DNA from: Halomonas salipaludis
GTDB taxonomy: Bacteria; Pseudomonadota; Gammaproteobacteria; Pseudomonadales; Halomonadaceae
Length of the DNA stretch: 64,000 nt
NCBI RefSeq assembly: GCF_002286975.1
Contig: NZ_NSKB01000001.1
Location: 312,733-376,732, forward strand
Direction: 5' to 3'
This document shows positions 1 through 7,706 of the stretch, in pieces. The notes beneath the pieces were generated by a model. It saw nothing but the letters and a program-made list of their open reading frames with translations, was not told the DNA's origin and made no database searches. How positions within the stretch are numbered: the stretch's first letter is position 1; every line of letters begins with the position of its first letter. Made by a program: the position numbers and the translations under genes.

Positions 1-1
1 G

Positions 2-1060
2 CGCATCTACCGCGCGATGCGTTTCACGCGGGTGCTCGACGAACGCATGCTCGCCGCCCAGCGCCAGGGGCGGCTGAGTTTCTACCTGCAGTGCACCGGC
101 GAGGAGGCCACCGTGGTCGGTGCCACGGCGGCGCTGCAGGATGACGACATGATCATGGCGCAGTACCGTGAGCAGGGCGCGTTGGCCTATCGCGGTTTCT
201 CCATCGACGAGTTCATGAACCAGCTGTTCGGCAATGCCCTGGACTACGGCAAGGGCCGCCAGATGCCGATCCACTACGGCTCCGCCGAGTACCACTACAT
301 GACCATCTCCTCGCCGTTGGCGACCCAGATTCCCCAGGCGGTGGGCTACGCCTATGGCCAGAAGCTGGATGGTGAAGGGCGCTGTACCATCACCTTCTTC
401 GGCGAAGGGGCCGCCTCCGAGGGGGATTTCCATGCCGCCCTCAATATGGCCTCGGTGCATCAGGTGCCGGTGATCTTTCTGTGTCGCAACAACGGCTACG
501 CCATCTCCACCCCGACCTGCGAGCAGTTCGCCGCTGACGGCATCGCCCCGCGAGCCTTTGGCTATCGCATGCACGTGATCCGCGTCGACGGCAACGACCT
601 GCTGGCGGTCTACCAGGCCACGCTGGAGGCGCGGCGGCTCGCCGTCGAAGACAACAAGCCGGTGCTGATCGAGGCCATGACCTACCGCCTGGCGGCGCAC
701 TCATCGTCGGACGATCCCTCCGGCTATCGCAGCCAGAAGGAGGAGGCGGCGTGGCGTGAGAAGGACCCGCTGGCGCGCATGCGCCACTGGCTCGAGCGCC
801 AGGGCTGGTGGGACGACGACGAGGAGCGCCGGCGCGAGGAGCAGCTGCGCGACGAGGTGCTGGCCGCCATGAAGCGCGCCGAGCGCCAGCCACCGCCGCC
901 GCTGGCCAGCCTGGTCAGCGACGTCTACGACGCAGTGCCGGCGGCCCTGGCCGAGCAGCTGGCAGCGCTGGAAGCGCATGTGCGCCGCTACCCCGAGGAG
1001 TATCCGCGCGGCGCGGCCGGGCTCGACGGCGTCGCTGGGTCAGCGGCGGGAGGGCGGTGA
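2..1060 (+). CDS. bkdA1: 2-oxoisovalerate (branched-chain 2-oxoacid) dehydrogenase E1 subunit alpha, 5'-truncated
   Basis: This is the alpha half of the thiamine-diphosphate-dependent E1 that decarboxylates branched-chain 2-oxoacids from Val, Leu and Ile breakdown. The frame is open to the left window edge, so the true start lies outside; the first internal ATG is at 17. The ThDP/Mg motif is visible ([14 protein letters not shown] followed by the CRNN pair near codons 136-165). A later loop reads [14 protein letters not shown] (serines at 701-709), the counterpart of the phosphorylation loop of mammalian E1-alpha. The stop sits one base before the E1-beta ATG, so the two are translationally coupled. 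A pyruvate or acetoin dehydrogenase E1 is less likely because the N-terminal [15 protein letters not shown] block and the beta/E2 partners fit the branched-chain family. Confidence 0.88.
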   Translation, partial: RIYRAMRFTRVLDERMLAAQRQGRLSFYLQCTGEEATVVGATAALQDDDMIMAQYREQGALAYRGFSIDEFMNQLFGNALDYGKGRQMPIHYGSAEYHYMTISSPLATQIPQAVGYAYGQKLDGEGRCTITFFGEGAASEGDFHAALNMASVHQVPVIFLCRNNGYAISTPTCEQFAADGIAPRAFGYRMHVIRVDGNDLLAVYQATLEARRLAVEDNKPVLIEAMTYRLAAHSSSDDPSGYRSQKEEAAWREKDPLARMRHWLERQGWWDDDEERRREEQLRDEVLAAMKRAERQPPPPLASLVSDVYDAVPAALAEQLAALEAHVRRYPEEYPRGAAGLDGVAGSAAGGR

Positions 1061-1061
1061 C

Positions 1062-2039
1062 ATGGCGCACATGAATATGCTGCAGGCGATCAATCAGGCG
1101 CTGGATATCGCCATGCAAAGCGACACCCGGGTGATCTGCTTCGGCGAGGACGTAGGCAGCTTCGGCGGGGTGTTCCGAGCCACCAGCCACCTGCAGGAGA
1201 AATACGGCAAGGCGCGTTGCTTCAATACGCCGCTGGTCGAGCAGGGTATCGTCGGCTTCGCCAACGGCCTGGCGGCCCAGGGCCACAGGGCGGTGGCCGA
1301 GATCCAGTTCGCCGACTACATCTATCCGGCCTTCGACCAGATCGTCAACGAGAGTGCCAAGTTCCGCTACCGTTCGGGGAATCTGTTCAACGTCGGCGGC
1401 CTGACCATTCGCACCCCCTACGGCGGCGGCATCTCCGGCGGCCACTACCATTCGCAGTCGCCGGAGGCCTACTTCGCCCACACCCCGGGCCTCAAGGTGG
1501 TGGTGCCGCGCAACCCGCACCAGGCCAAGGGGCTGTTGCTGGCGGCGATCCGCGACCCCAACCCGGTGCTGTTCTTCGAACCCAAGCGCCTCTATCGTGC
1601 CTCCAGCGGCGAGGTACCCGAGGGCGACTACCAGCTACCGCTGGGCGAGGCCGAGGTGGTTAAGGAGGGGGCCGATCTCACCCTGGTGGCGTGGGGCGCG
1701 CAGATGCCGATCATCGAGGAGGCCGCCGAGCTCGCCGAGCGCGACGGTATCTCCTGCGAGGTGATCGACCTGCGCAGCATCCTGCCCTGGGATCGCGACT
1801 GCGTGGCCGAATCGGTGTTCAAGACCGGGCGCCTGGTGATCAGCCATGAGGCGCCGCTCACCGGCGGCTTTGCCGCCGAGATCGCCGCGGCCATTCAGCA
1901 GCACTGCTTCCTGTATCTGGAGTCGCCCATTGCCCGGGTCACCGGGCTGGATACGCCGTTTCCGCTGACCCTGGAAAAGGAGTACCTGCCCGATGCCCTC
2001 AAGGTGCTAGAGGCGATCCGTGCCAGCGTCAATTTCTAG
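1062..2039 (+). CDS. bkdA2: 2-oxoisovalerate dehydrogenase E1 subunit beta
   Basis: This 325-residue transketolase-like subunit pairs with E1-alpha to form the heterotetrameric E1 and complete the ThDP site. Family blocks are clear: [45 protein letters not shown] and the glycine-rich [19 protein letters not shown]. The C-terminal domain carries LRSILPWD and the late [15 protein letters not shown] block. I chose ATG at 1062, directly after the E1-alpha stop, because it gives the normal family N-terminus ([15 protein letters not shown]); the same frame is open back to 978 but that part only overlaps E1-alpha. It is the second gene of the bkd operon. Confidence 0.93.
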   Translation: MAHMNMLQAINQALDIAMQSDTRVICFGEDVGSFGGVFRATSHLQEKYGKARCFNTPLVEQGIVGFANGLAAQGHRAVAEIQFADYIYPAFDQIVNESAKFRYRSGNLFNVGGLTIRTPYGGGISGGHYHSQSPEAYFAHTPGLKVVVPRNPHQAKGLLLAAIRDPNPVLFFEPKRLYRASSGEVPEGDYQLPLGEAEVVKEGADLTLVAWGAQMPIIEEAAELAERDGISCEVIDLRSILPWDRDCVAESVFKTGRLVISHEAPLTGGFAAEIAAAIQQHCFLYLESPIARVTGLDTPFPLTLEKEYLPDALKVLEAIRASVNF

Positions 2040-2055
2040 GGATGGGAGTCGTGTG

Positions 2056-3282
2056 ATGAGCGAATTCAAGCTGCCCGATATCGGTGAGGGCATCGTCGAG
2101 TGTGAAGTGGTCAAGTGGCTGGTGGGTGAGGGCGACGCGATCCACGAGGACCAGCCGGTGGTCGAGGTGATGACCGACAAGGCGCTGGTCGAGATCACTG
2201 CGCCGGAGAGCGGCCGGGTCACCGCACTGCATTACGCCGAGGGCGAGAGCGCCAGGGTGCACTCGGCGCTGTTCAGCTATCGACCCGCCGGGCAGGCGGA
2301 AGCCGAGCCTGCGGCCGAGGCTGAAGCGGAAGGCAACGCTGCGTCGCCTGACGTGGGACCGACCTCGCTGCCGCCCGAATCGGCCAGTGCCGGGGCGAGT
2401 GAGCCATTGCCGGCGGCCGCGCAGCGGACCCCGGCGAGCCCTGCGGTGCGACGCCTGGCCCGGGAACTGGGCGTGGCGCTGAGCGAAGTGGTGGGCTCCG
2501 GCAAGGATGGCCGGGTCCTCAAGGAGGACCTGCAGGCGATTCAGCGGGCGGCGTCCCGGTCCGCTGTGAGCAGCGAAACGGCGGTACGCGTCGAGCAACA
2601 GAGCGGGCTGCGTGCGGCGATGGCGCGGCATATGCGCGAGGCGGTGTCGATTCCGCATTTCCACTATGGCGAGGAGATCGACGTCACCGCGCTGCTGGCG
2701 TTGCACCAGCGGCTCAAGGCCACGGCGGATGCCCGAGGCCAGCGGCTGACGCTGATGGCGCTGTTCATGAAGTCCCTGGCGCTGGCGCTGGGCGAGCATC
2801 CGCGCGTCAACGCCGGCTATCGGCTGGACGCCGACGAGGTGCACTTTCATCAGCACTGCCATATCGGCATGGCGGTGGACAGTCCCACGGGGCTGATCGT
2901 GCCGGTGGTGCGCCACGTCGAGCGCAGCAGCCTGCTGGCGCTGGCCGGCGAGATCGCGCGCTTGACCCAGGCCGCCCGCGACGGCCGAGTGGGCGGCGAC
3001 GATCTCAGGGGGGCGACCATCACGCTATCCAATATCGGGGCGCTGGGCGGCACCTATGCGACGCCGATCATCAGCGCGCCTCAGGTAGCGATCGGCGCCA
3101 TCGGGCGGGTACAGCACCTGCCGCGCTTCGATGCGGATGGTGCGGTGGTGGCACGGGCGATCATGACGGTAACCTGGGCCGGCGACCACCGGGTACTCGA
3201 CGGCGGCGATATGGCACGCTTCTGCCAGGCGTGGAAGGGCTATCTGGAAGCGCCGGAATCGATGCTGCTGCATCTCGGCTGA
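2056..3282 (+). CDS. bkdB: Branched-chain 2-oxoacid dehydrogenase E2 (lipoamide acyltransferase)
   Basis: A 408-residue E2 core protein that carries the acyl group on lipoate and transfers it to CoA. Domains in order are one N-terminal lipoyl domain (residues about 1-78, lipoylation site K42 in MTDKALVEI), an Ala/Pro/Glu-rich linker, a peripheral subunit-binding domain (about 136-172, PAVRRLARELGV to GRVLKEDL) and the catalytic acyltransferase domain with the active-site motif DHRVLDGGD near the C-terminus. I picked ATG at 2056, 16 bases after E1-beta, because the lipoyl domain begins there. No E3 (lipoamide dehydrogenase) follows; the next gene is a protein kinase, so E3 must come from elsewhere in the genome. 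Confidence 0.93.
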   Translation: MSEFKLPDIGEGIVECEVVKWLVGEGDAIHEDQPVVEVMTDKALVEITAPESGRVTALHYAEGESARVHSALFSYRPAGQAEAEPAAEAEAEGNAASPDVGPTSLPPESASAGASEPLPAAAQRTPASPAVRRLARELGVALSEVVGSGKDGRVLKEDLQAIQRAASRSAVSSETAVRVEQQSGLRAAMARHMREAVSIPHFHYGEEIDVTALLALHQRLKATADARGQRLTLMALFMKSLALALGEHPRVNAGYRLDADEVHFHQHCHIGMAVDSPTGLIVPVVRHVERSSLLALAGEIARLTQAARDGRVGGDDLRGATITLSNIGALGGTYATPIISAPQVAIGAIGRVQHLPRFDADGAVVARAIMTVTWAGDHRVLDGGDMARFCQAWKGYLEAPESMLLHLG

Positions 3283-3293
3283 GGCCGCACTCG

Positions 3294-5135
3294 ATGAGCC
3301 AGGCGCCGCTGCAGCAGTTCTACATTCCCGAAGAGCAGTCGATCTATCTGCTCAGCCACGACGATGCGCGCAAGCTCAAGGAGTGGGTGGCGCTATGTCG
3401 CTCGCAGCTCGAGCAGCTCGGATATCGTGACATCGAGTTGATTGGCAAGGGTGCCTACGGCTTCGTCTTCGCCGGCCGGCCGCAGGCGCTAGACAGCGCC
3501 TGGTTGGTGTTCAAGTTCAACCGCATCACGCTGTCGGTACACCTCAAGGCGCGCCTCGAGGAGGAGGCCTTCATGCTCGAGCAGGTCGCGCATCCGCAGG
3601 TGCCACGGCTGGTGGCCTTTCAACGCGTGCGCCAGCAGTCGATCCTGGTCATGGAGCGCGCCCCGGGGCTCAACCTCGAGGAGGTCTCGCTACGCGAGGG
3701 GCCGCTGAGCCCACGCCTGGTGGTGCATATTGCCGCGCAACTGGCGGATATCCTGCGCGCCTTGCGCGGCGGGTCGCGGGTGGTGGTGCACGGCGATATC
3801 AAGCCCTCGAACCTGGTATTCGATGCCGCCAGCGAGCGCGTCGCGCTGATCGACTGGGGCTCGTCGGTGTTCGCCCAGCTCGACGCCGAGCTGCAGTTTC
3901 TCGGCGAGGGGATCAGCGCGCTGATGGCCGATGGAATGCAGCAGACCAATGCGCGGCTGGGCGATGTCTATTTCATTGGCGAAGAGCAGCTCAATGGTGC
4001 GCTGTCGTCGCCGCGTTTCGATGAGCAGGGCGCGGCAGCCACGTTGTATGCGCTGGCAGCGGGGCAGTCGTGCCGCTTCGCCTGGCGCGCCATGCCGCCG
4101 ACCTCGCTGGGGCTGCCGCGGGAGTTTGCGCGGGTGCTCGAGGCGCTGCTCGATGACGACCCGGCGCTGCGCCGCCGTGCCGGCGACTACTTCCTAAGCG
4201 AGATGCCGCGCCTGGCGCGCCACGTGTTGATCGACCTGCCAGGCTCGCCACCGGCGCCGCTGGTACCGGTGTGGAGCCGGCGTGCCGACCGCGACATCGA
4301 TACCGTGGTGTACAGCTCGCGGCGCGCGTTTCTGCGTGAGGAGGGGGCACTGGCTTCGCCGAGCGAGGTCAACGATGTGCAGCTCGATCGCTACTACAAG
4401 CAGTTCATGCAGGGCATGGGTGACACCGAGAAGGCCTTCCTGTCGGCGGTCAGCCGGCTGGGGCGCTATCCGGTGGTCGGTGGCCTGGCGGTGCGCTGGG
4501 AGCGCGATGGGGTCTATATCGACACCTCGCTGAATCTCCACGATCCGTCGCGGCGTGACGCCTTCGTCAGCGCGGTCAACGCCATGGTCCAGCTGGCCCG
4601 GGCCATCTACCGCCAGGGCATCTTCAAGAGCTGCCTGTTCAACGCCCGCGATACCCTGCATATCGACCGCGCCGAACCCAATCAGCCGTTTCGTGCCGAG
4701 CCGGGCATGGCGCTGCCCTATGAAGTCAGCGCGGTACCCGAGCTAGAGGATGAGAGTCGTGTGCACTCCTACTTCGAGGATGGCCCCGACCCTGAGGAGC
4801 TGCTGGTACTGCCGGCGACCATCATCAATGCGCTGGAGGCGCTCAACGGCATTCGCCATACCGGCATGATCATCTTCGAGGCGCTGCCCACCCATCTCAA
4901 GATACACAGCTATTATCGGCTGCTCGATCCCACGCAGGAGCGCACCTTCGCCGAGCTGCTGGCAACGATGCTCGCGGCGGTCGATCAGATCGAGGGGCTC
5001 GGGGTATCGGGCTATATGAAGATGCCCTACAAGGACACTCGCTTCTTTACCCATATCGAACGCCTGCCCGAGCGCTACTATCCGGCTAACCCGCGTGCCG
5101 AGAGCCATGGTAGGAGCGTTCCCGCTCGGGACTGA
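3294..5135 (+). CDS. Hanks-type Ser/Thr protein kinase with large uncharacterised C-terminal region
   Basis: A 613-residue cytoplasmic protein with a complete kinase core: glycine loop GKGAYGFV (residues 51-58), ATP-binding lysine K74 in VFKF, catalytic loop HGDIKPSN (D168, N173) and metal-binding D187 in DWGS. All catalytic residues are present, so activity is likely. Roughly residues 330-613 form a second region that I do not recognise; it contains a VGGLAVRWERDGVYIDTS segment and an IFEALPTHLKIHSYYRLLD segment. No membrane helix or PASTA repeat is seen, unlike PknB-type receptors. The start lies 11 bases after the E2 stop, so it should be co-transcribed with the bkd genes. A role in controlling the dehydrogenase is inferred from this position only. 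Confidence 0.85.
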   Translation: MSQAPLQQFYIPEEQSIYLLSHDDARKLKEWVALCRSQLEQLGYRDIELIGKGAYGFVFAGRPQALDSAWLVFKFNRITLSVHLKARLEEEAFMLEQVAHPQVPRLVAFQRVRQQSILVMERAPGLNLEEVSLREGPLSPRLVVHIAAQLADILRALRGGSRVVVHGDIKPSNLVFDAASERVALIDWGSSVFAQLDAELQFLGEGISALMADGMQQTNARLGDVYFIGEEQLNGALSSPRFDEQGAAATLYALAAGQSCRFAWRAMPPTSLGLPREFARVLEALLDDDPALRRRAGDYFLSEMPRLARHVLIDLPGSPPAPLVPVWSRRADRDIDTVVYSSRRAFLREEGALASPSEVNDVQLDRYYKQFMQGMGDTEKAFLSAVSRLGRYPVVGGLAVRWERDGVYIDTSLNLHDPSRRDAFVSAVNAMVQLARAIYRQGIFKSCLFNARDTLHIDRAEPNQPFRAEPGMALPYEVSAVPELEDESRVHSYFEDGPDPEELLVLPATIINALEALNGIRHTGMIIFEALPTHLKIHSYYRLLDPTQERTFAELLATMLAAVDQIEGLGVSGYMKMPYKDTRFFTHIERLPERYYPANPRAESHGRSVPARD

Positions 5136-5187
5136 TCCGTCGACAGGTCTACGCCCCCTCTACGACCTGTCCCCGGCGTCCCTCGCT
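5124..5187 (+). repeat. Dispersed intergenic repeat, short copy
   Basis: The segment from GCTCGGGACTGATCCGTCG (5124) to CCGGCGTCCCTCGCT (5187) recurs, reverse-complemented and with only a few mismatches in the two arms, at 17118-17237. This copy lacks about 55 bases of the middle that the other copy has. It starts just inside the kinase stop region and fills the gap before the sugE leader. The arms contain partly self-complementary CAGGTCTACG / CGACCTG blocks. Confidence 0.75.
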
Positions 5188-5255
5188 AGGCGCGCTGCCC
5201 CAGGGGCGTTGACCGATTCGGCCCAGGGGCTAGAATGGCTCGCTAACTGCATTCT

Positions 5256-5304
5256 CACGCCCGGGACGACCCGGCGCGTGCCTGCCGTTTCGGGGACGGC
5301 CCCG
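5256..5304 (+). promoter_or_regulatory. Guanidine-II (mini-ykkC) riboswitch upstream of sugE/gdx
   Basis: Two small GC-rich hairpins have tetraloops of the form ACGR, the defining feature of the guanidine-II class. Hairpin 1 has stem CCGGG (5261-5265), loop ACGA (5266-5269) and CCCGG (5270-5274), extended by CACGC/GCGTG with one bulged C. Hairpin 2 has stem CGGGG (5291-5295), loop ACGG (5296-5299) and CCCCG (5300-5304). The linker is about 10 bases and the start codon of the SugE/Gdx gene is 20 bases downstream. This class is known to bind guanidinium and to control guanidine exporters. The match is by eye, without a covariance search. Confidence 0.85.
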
Positions 5305-5324
5305 CCCGACGTGAGTCATCGTTC

Positions 5325-5645
5325 ATGCATATTGCCTGGATATACCTGCTGGCGGCAGGGCTGCTGGAAGTCGCCTGGGCGCTGGGGCTCAAGGCCTCCC
5401 ACGGCTTCACCCGGCCATTGGCCAGCGTGTTTACCGTGGTCACCATGGCGGCGAGCTTCTATCTTCTCTCATTGGCCATGAAGAGCCTGCCGGTGGGCAC
5501 CGCCTATGCCATCTGGGTGGGAATCGGAGCGCTGGGCACGGTGCTGCTGGGCATCGTGATCTACGGCGACAGCGCCAGCCCCTGGCGATTGTTCAGCCTG
5601 GTGTTGATTTTGGCTGGACTAATAGGCCTCAAGCTGGCCAGTTAG
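5325..5645 (+). CDS. gdx: SugE/Gdx-type small multidrug resistance transporter (guanidinium exporter)
   Basis: A 106-residue inner-membrane protein with four predicted helices. The conserved first-helix glutamate is in GLLEVAWALGLKASHGFTR, and the MKSLPVGTAYAIWVGIGALG block is typical of the SugE branch rather than EmrE. Members work as dual-topology dimers exchanging guanidinium or quaternary ammonium ions for protons. The guanidine-II riboswitch in front of the gene makes guanidinium the likely natural substrate. It converges on the GntR gene with a three-base gap. A weak GTGAG at 5311 may be the ribosome binding site. Confidence 0.9.
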   Translation: MHIAWIYLLAAGLLEVAWALGLKASHGFTRPLASVFTVVTMAASFYLLSLAMKSLPVGTAYAIWVGIGALGTVLLGIVIYGDSASPWRLFSLVLILAGLIGLKLAS

Positions 5646-5648
5646 CTG

Positions 5649-6347
5649 TTACAGCAAGCCCTGGCGACGCATGGTGTCGGTGATGATCGGCACCGGCGTC
5701 ATAAGGTGTTCGCACATCATCGCACTGGCGCGCTCGGCATCGCGGGCCAGCACCACCTCGACCAGCGCAGCGTGCTCCTGACGCTTGGCCTCCAGCGCGC
5801 TTTCCGAGAACACCGTCTCGCGCAGCCACAGATGGCGATAGCGCTCGACTTGGTCGAACAGGCTGTCGCGCACCTGAAGCAGATGCGGGGAGTTGCAGCC
5901 GGCCACCATGGCGGTGTGAAACGCCTTGTGGCGGCTGTCCCAGACGTCGAGCACCTCGTCCGGGCCGTTGACCTCCATGACCCGCGATAGGGTGTGGGCC
6001 TTGGCCAGGATATTGGCCTCCCAGGCATCGTCGCCGCGCTCGATGGCCAGGCGCAAGAGCATGGCCTCGAGCTGCGAGCGGGCGTCGTAGAGGTCGTGGA
6101 GTTCGGCCAGTGACATCGGCGCGACCCGGTAGCCGCGCTGGCTGATGGCGACCACCAGACGCTCCGCCACCAGCTGCGACAGCGCTTCGCGCAGCGGCCC
6201 CACCCCAAGGCCATAGCGCTCCTTGAGGGTGCTCATGAGTAGCTTCTCACCGGGGCGGAACTGGCCGCGGGTGATATCGCGCTTGAGGCCTTGATAGGCG
6301 CTGATGGCGAGGTTCTGGCGCGGTTGGCTGTCCGTGGTCGAGGGCAT
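5649..6347 (-). CDS. GntR-family (FCD/VanR-type) regulator, probable L-2-hydroxyglutarate-responsive repressor
   Basis: A 232-residue regulator with an N-terminal winged helix (ALSQLVAERLV, ISQRGYRVAPMS) and a C-terminal FCD ligand-binding domain (LYDARSQLEAMLLRLAIE onward, with the H in HKAFHTAM fitting the metal-binding set). ATG at 6347 is preferred over the longer frame because AAGGA lies just upstream and the family N-terminus begins there. It is divergent from L-2-hydroxyglutarate oxidase across a 126-base gap containing an inverted repeat (6406-6420). CsiR and LhgR are known FCD regulators of lhgO-type genes, so a repressor of the neighbour is the best inference. Confidence 0.82.
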   Translation of the reverse strand: MPSTTDSQPRQNLAISAYQGLKRDITRGQFRPGEKLLMSTLKERYGLGVGPLREALSQLVAERLVVAISQRGYRVAPMSLAELHDLYDARSQLEAMLLRLAIERGDDAWEANILAKAHTLSRVMEVNGPDEVLDVWDSRHKAFHTAMVAGCNSPHLLQVRDSLFDQVERYRHLWLRETVFSESALEAKRQEHAALVEVVLARDAERASAMMCEHLMTPVPIITDTMRRQGLL

Positions 6348-6405
6348 GGCGGTCCTTGGCTGAGTGACGATACTGCCCCGGATGATACTCAAACCGCGCG
6401 GAGCT

Positions 6406-6420
6406 GGCGAAATATTCGCC
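6406..6420. promoter_or_regulatory. Candidate GntR operator between the regulator and lhgO
   Basis: A perfect 6-3-6 inverted repeat, GGCGAA-ATA-TTCGCC, lies between the divergent regulator and lhgO starts, 53 bases upstream of the lhgO GTG. Its place and symmetry suit a dimeric repressor. Assignment to this regulator is inference. Confidence 0.4.
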
Positions 6421-6473
6421 TGGAAGCTGATATTATCCAGTAATGTCAACATTCAGCCTAGCGTGAGGCGCGC

Positions 6474-7670
6474 GTGTACGATTTCATCATCATCGGCGGC
6501 GGGATTCTCGGGCTCTCCACGGCCATGCAGCTCAACCGCGTCTATCCTGGTCGTCGCATGCTGCTGCTCGACAAGGAGGAGGGGCCGGCGCGCCACCAGA
6601 GCGGGCACAACAGCGGCGTGATCCATGCCGGCGTCTACTACACGCCGGGCAGCCTCAAGGCGCGCTTCTGCCTGGCCGGTAACCGCGCCACCAAGGCGTT
6701 CTGCGATGAGCACGGGATCGCCTACGACACCTGCGGCAAGCTGCTGGTGGCCACCAACGCACTGGAGCTGGAGCGCATGCAGGCGCTATGGGAGCGCACC
6801 GAGGCCAACGGCCTGGAGCGTTACTGGCTGAGTGGCGCCGAGTTGCGTGAGCGGGAGCCCAATATCGTTGGAGAGGGGGCGATATTGGTGCCGTCCAGCG
6901 GCATCGTCGACTACGCCGAGGTGACGCGGGCCATGGCCGCCGAGTTCGAGCGCCAGGGCGGTGAGCTGCAATTCGCCACCGAGGTCACCGGCATCGAGGA
7001 GCGCCCCCACGAGGTGGTGCTAAAGACCCGCCAGGGCGAGTTCGTCAGCCGCTACCTGGTGTCCTGCTCCGGATTGATGGCCGACCGCCTGGTACGCATG
7101 CTGGGCAAGAACCCAGGCTTCACCATCTGCCCGTTCCGCGGCGAATACTATCGGTTGCCGGCCACCCATAACGCCATCGTAAAGCACCTGATCTACCCGA
7201 TTCCCGATCCCTCGATGCCGTTTCTGGGCGTACATCTGACGCGCATGATCGACGGCAGCGTCACGGTGGGCCCCAACGCGGTGCTGGCACTCAAGCGCGA
7301 GGGCTATCGCAAGTCCGACGTGTCGCTGCTCGACATGGCCAGGATGTTCTCCAACCCCGGCATTCTCAAGGCGCTGGGCAAGAACCTGCGCCCGGGGCTG
7401 GTGGAGATGAAGAATTCGTTCTTTCGCAAGGGCTATCTCGAGGAGGTGCGCAAGTACTGCCCGAGCCTGACCCTGGACGACCTGGGCCCCTACCCCTCGG
7501 GAGTGCGCGCCCAGGCGGTGTCGCGGGAGGGCAAGCTGATCGACGACTTCCTGTTCGTCAATACCAAGCGCACGGTCAACGTCTGCAATGCGCCGTCGCC
7601 GGCGGCCACCTCGGCGCTGCCGATCGGTGCACATATCGTCGACAAGGTGCGTGCCCAGGTGGACGCCTGA
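6474..7670 (+). CDS. lhgO: L-2-hydroxyglutarate oxidase/dehydrogenase
   Basis: A 398-residue FAD-dependent enzyme of the DAO superfamily that oxidises L-2-hydroxyglutarate to 2-oxoglutarate, usually at the membrane with electrons passed to quinone. The N-terminal Rossmann motif IIIGGGILGLSTAMQL is followed by HQSGHNSGVIHAGVYY, the signature of the LhgO/YgaF branch, and the length fits. The start is GTG at 6474, with GAGG five bases upstream; no ATG gives a better N-terminus. It is divergent from the GntR-type regulator. A different 2-hydroxyacid or glycerol-3-phosphate oxidase is unlikely given the HSGVIHAGVYY block. Confidence 0.9.
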   Translation: MYDFIIIGGGILGLSTAMQLNRVYPGRRMLLLDKEEGPARHQSGHNSGVIHAGVYYTPGSLKARFCLAGNRATKAFCDEHGIAYDTCGKLLVATNALELERMQALWERTEANGLERYWLSGAELREREPNIVGEGAILVPSSGIVDYAEVTRAMAAEFERQGGELQFATEVTGIEERPHEVVLKTRQGEFVSRYLVSCSGLMADRLVRMLGKNPGFTICPFRGEYYRLPATHNAIVKHLIYPIPDPSMPFLGVHLTRMIDGSVTVGPNAVLALKREGYRKSDVSLLDMARMFSNPGILKALGKNLRPGLVEMKNSFFRKGYLEEVRKYCPSLTLDDLGPYPSGVRAQAVSREGKLIDDFLFVNTKRTVNVCNAPSPAATSALPIGAHIVDKVRAQVDA

Positions 7671-7706
7671 GTCGAGAAGGTGTCGCCGTACCGGGCCATG
7701 CGGCCG

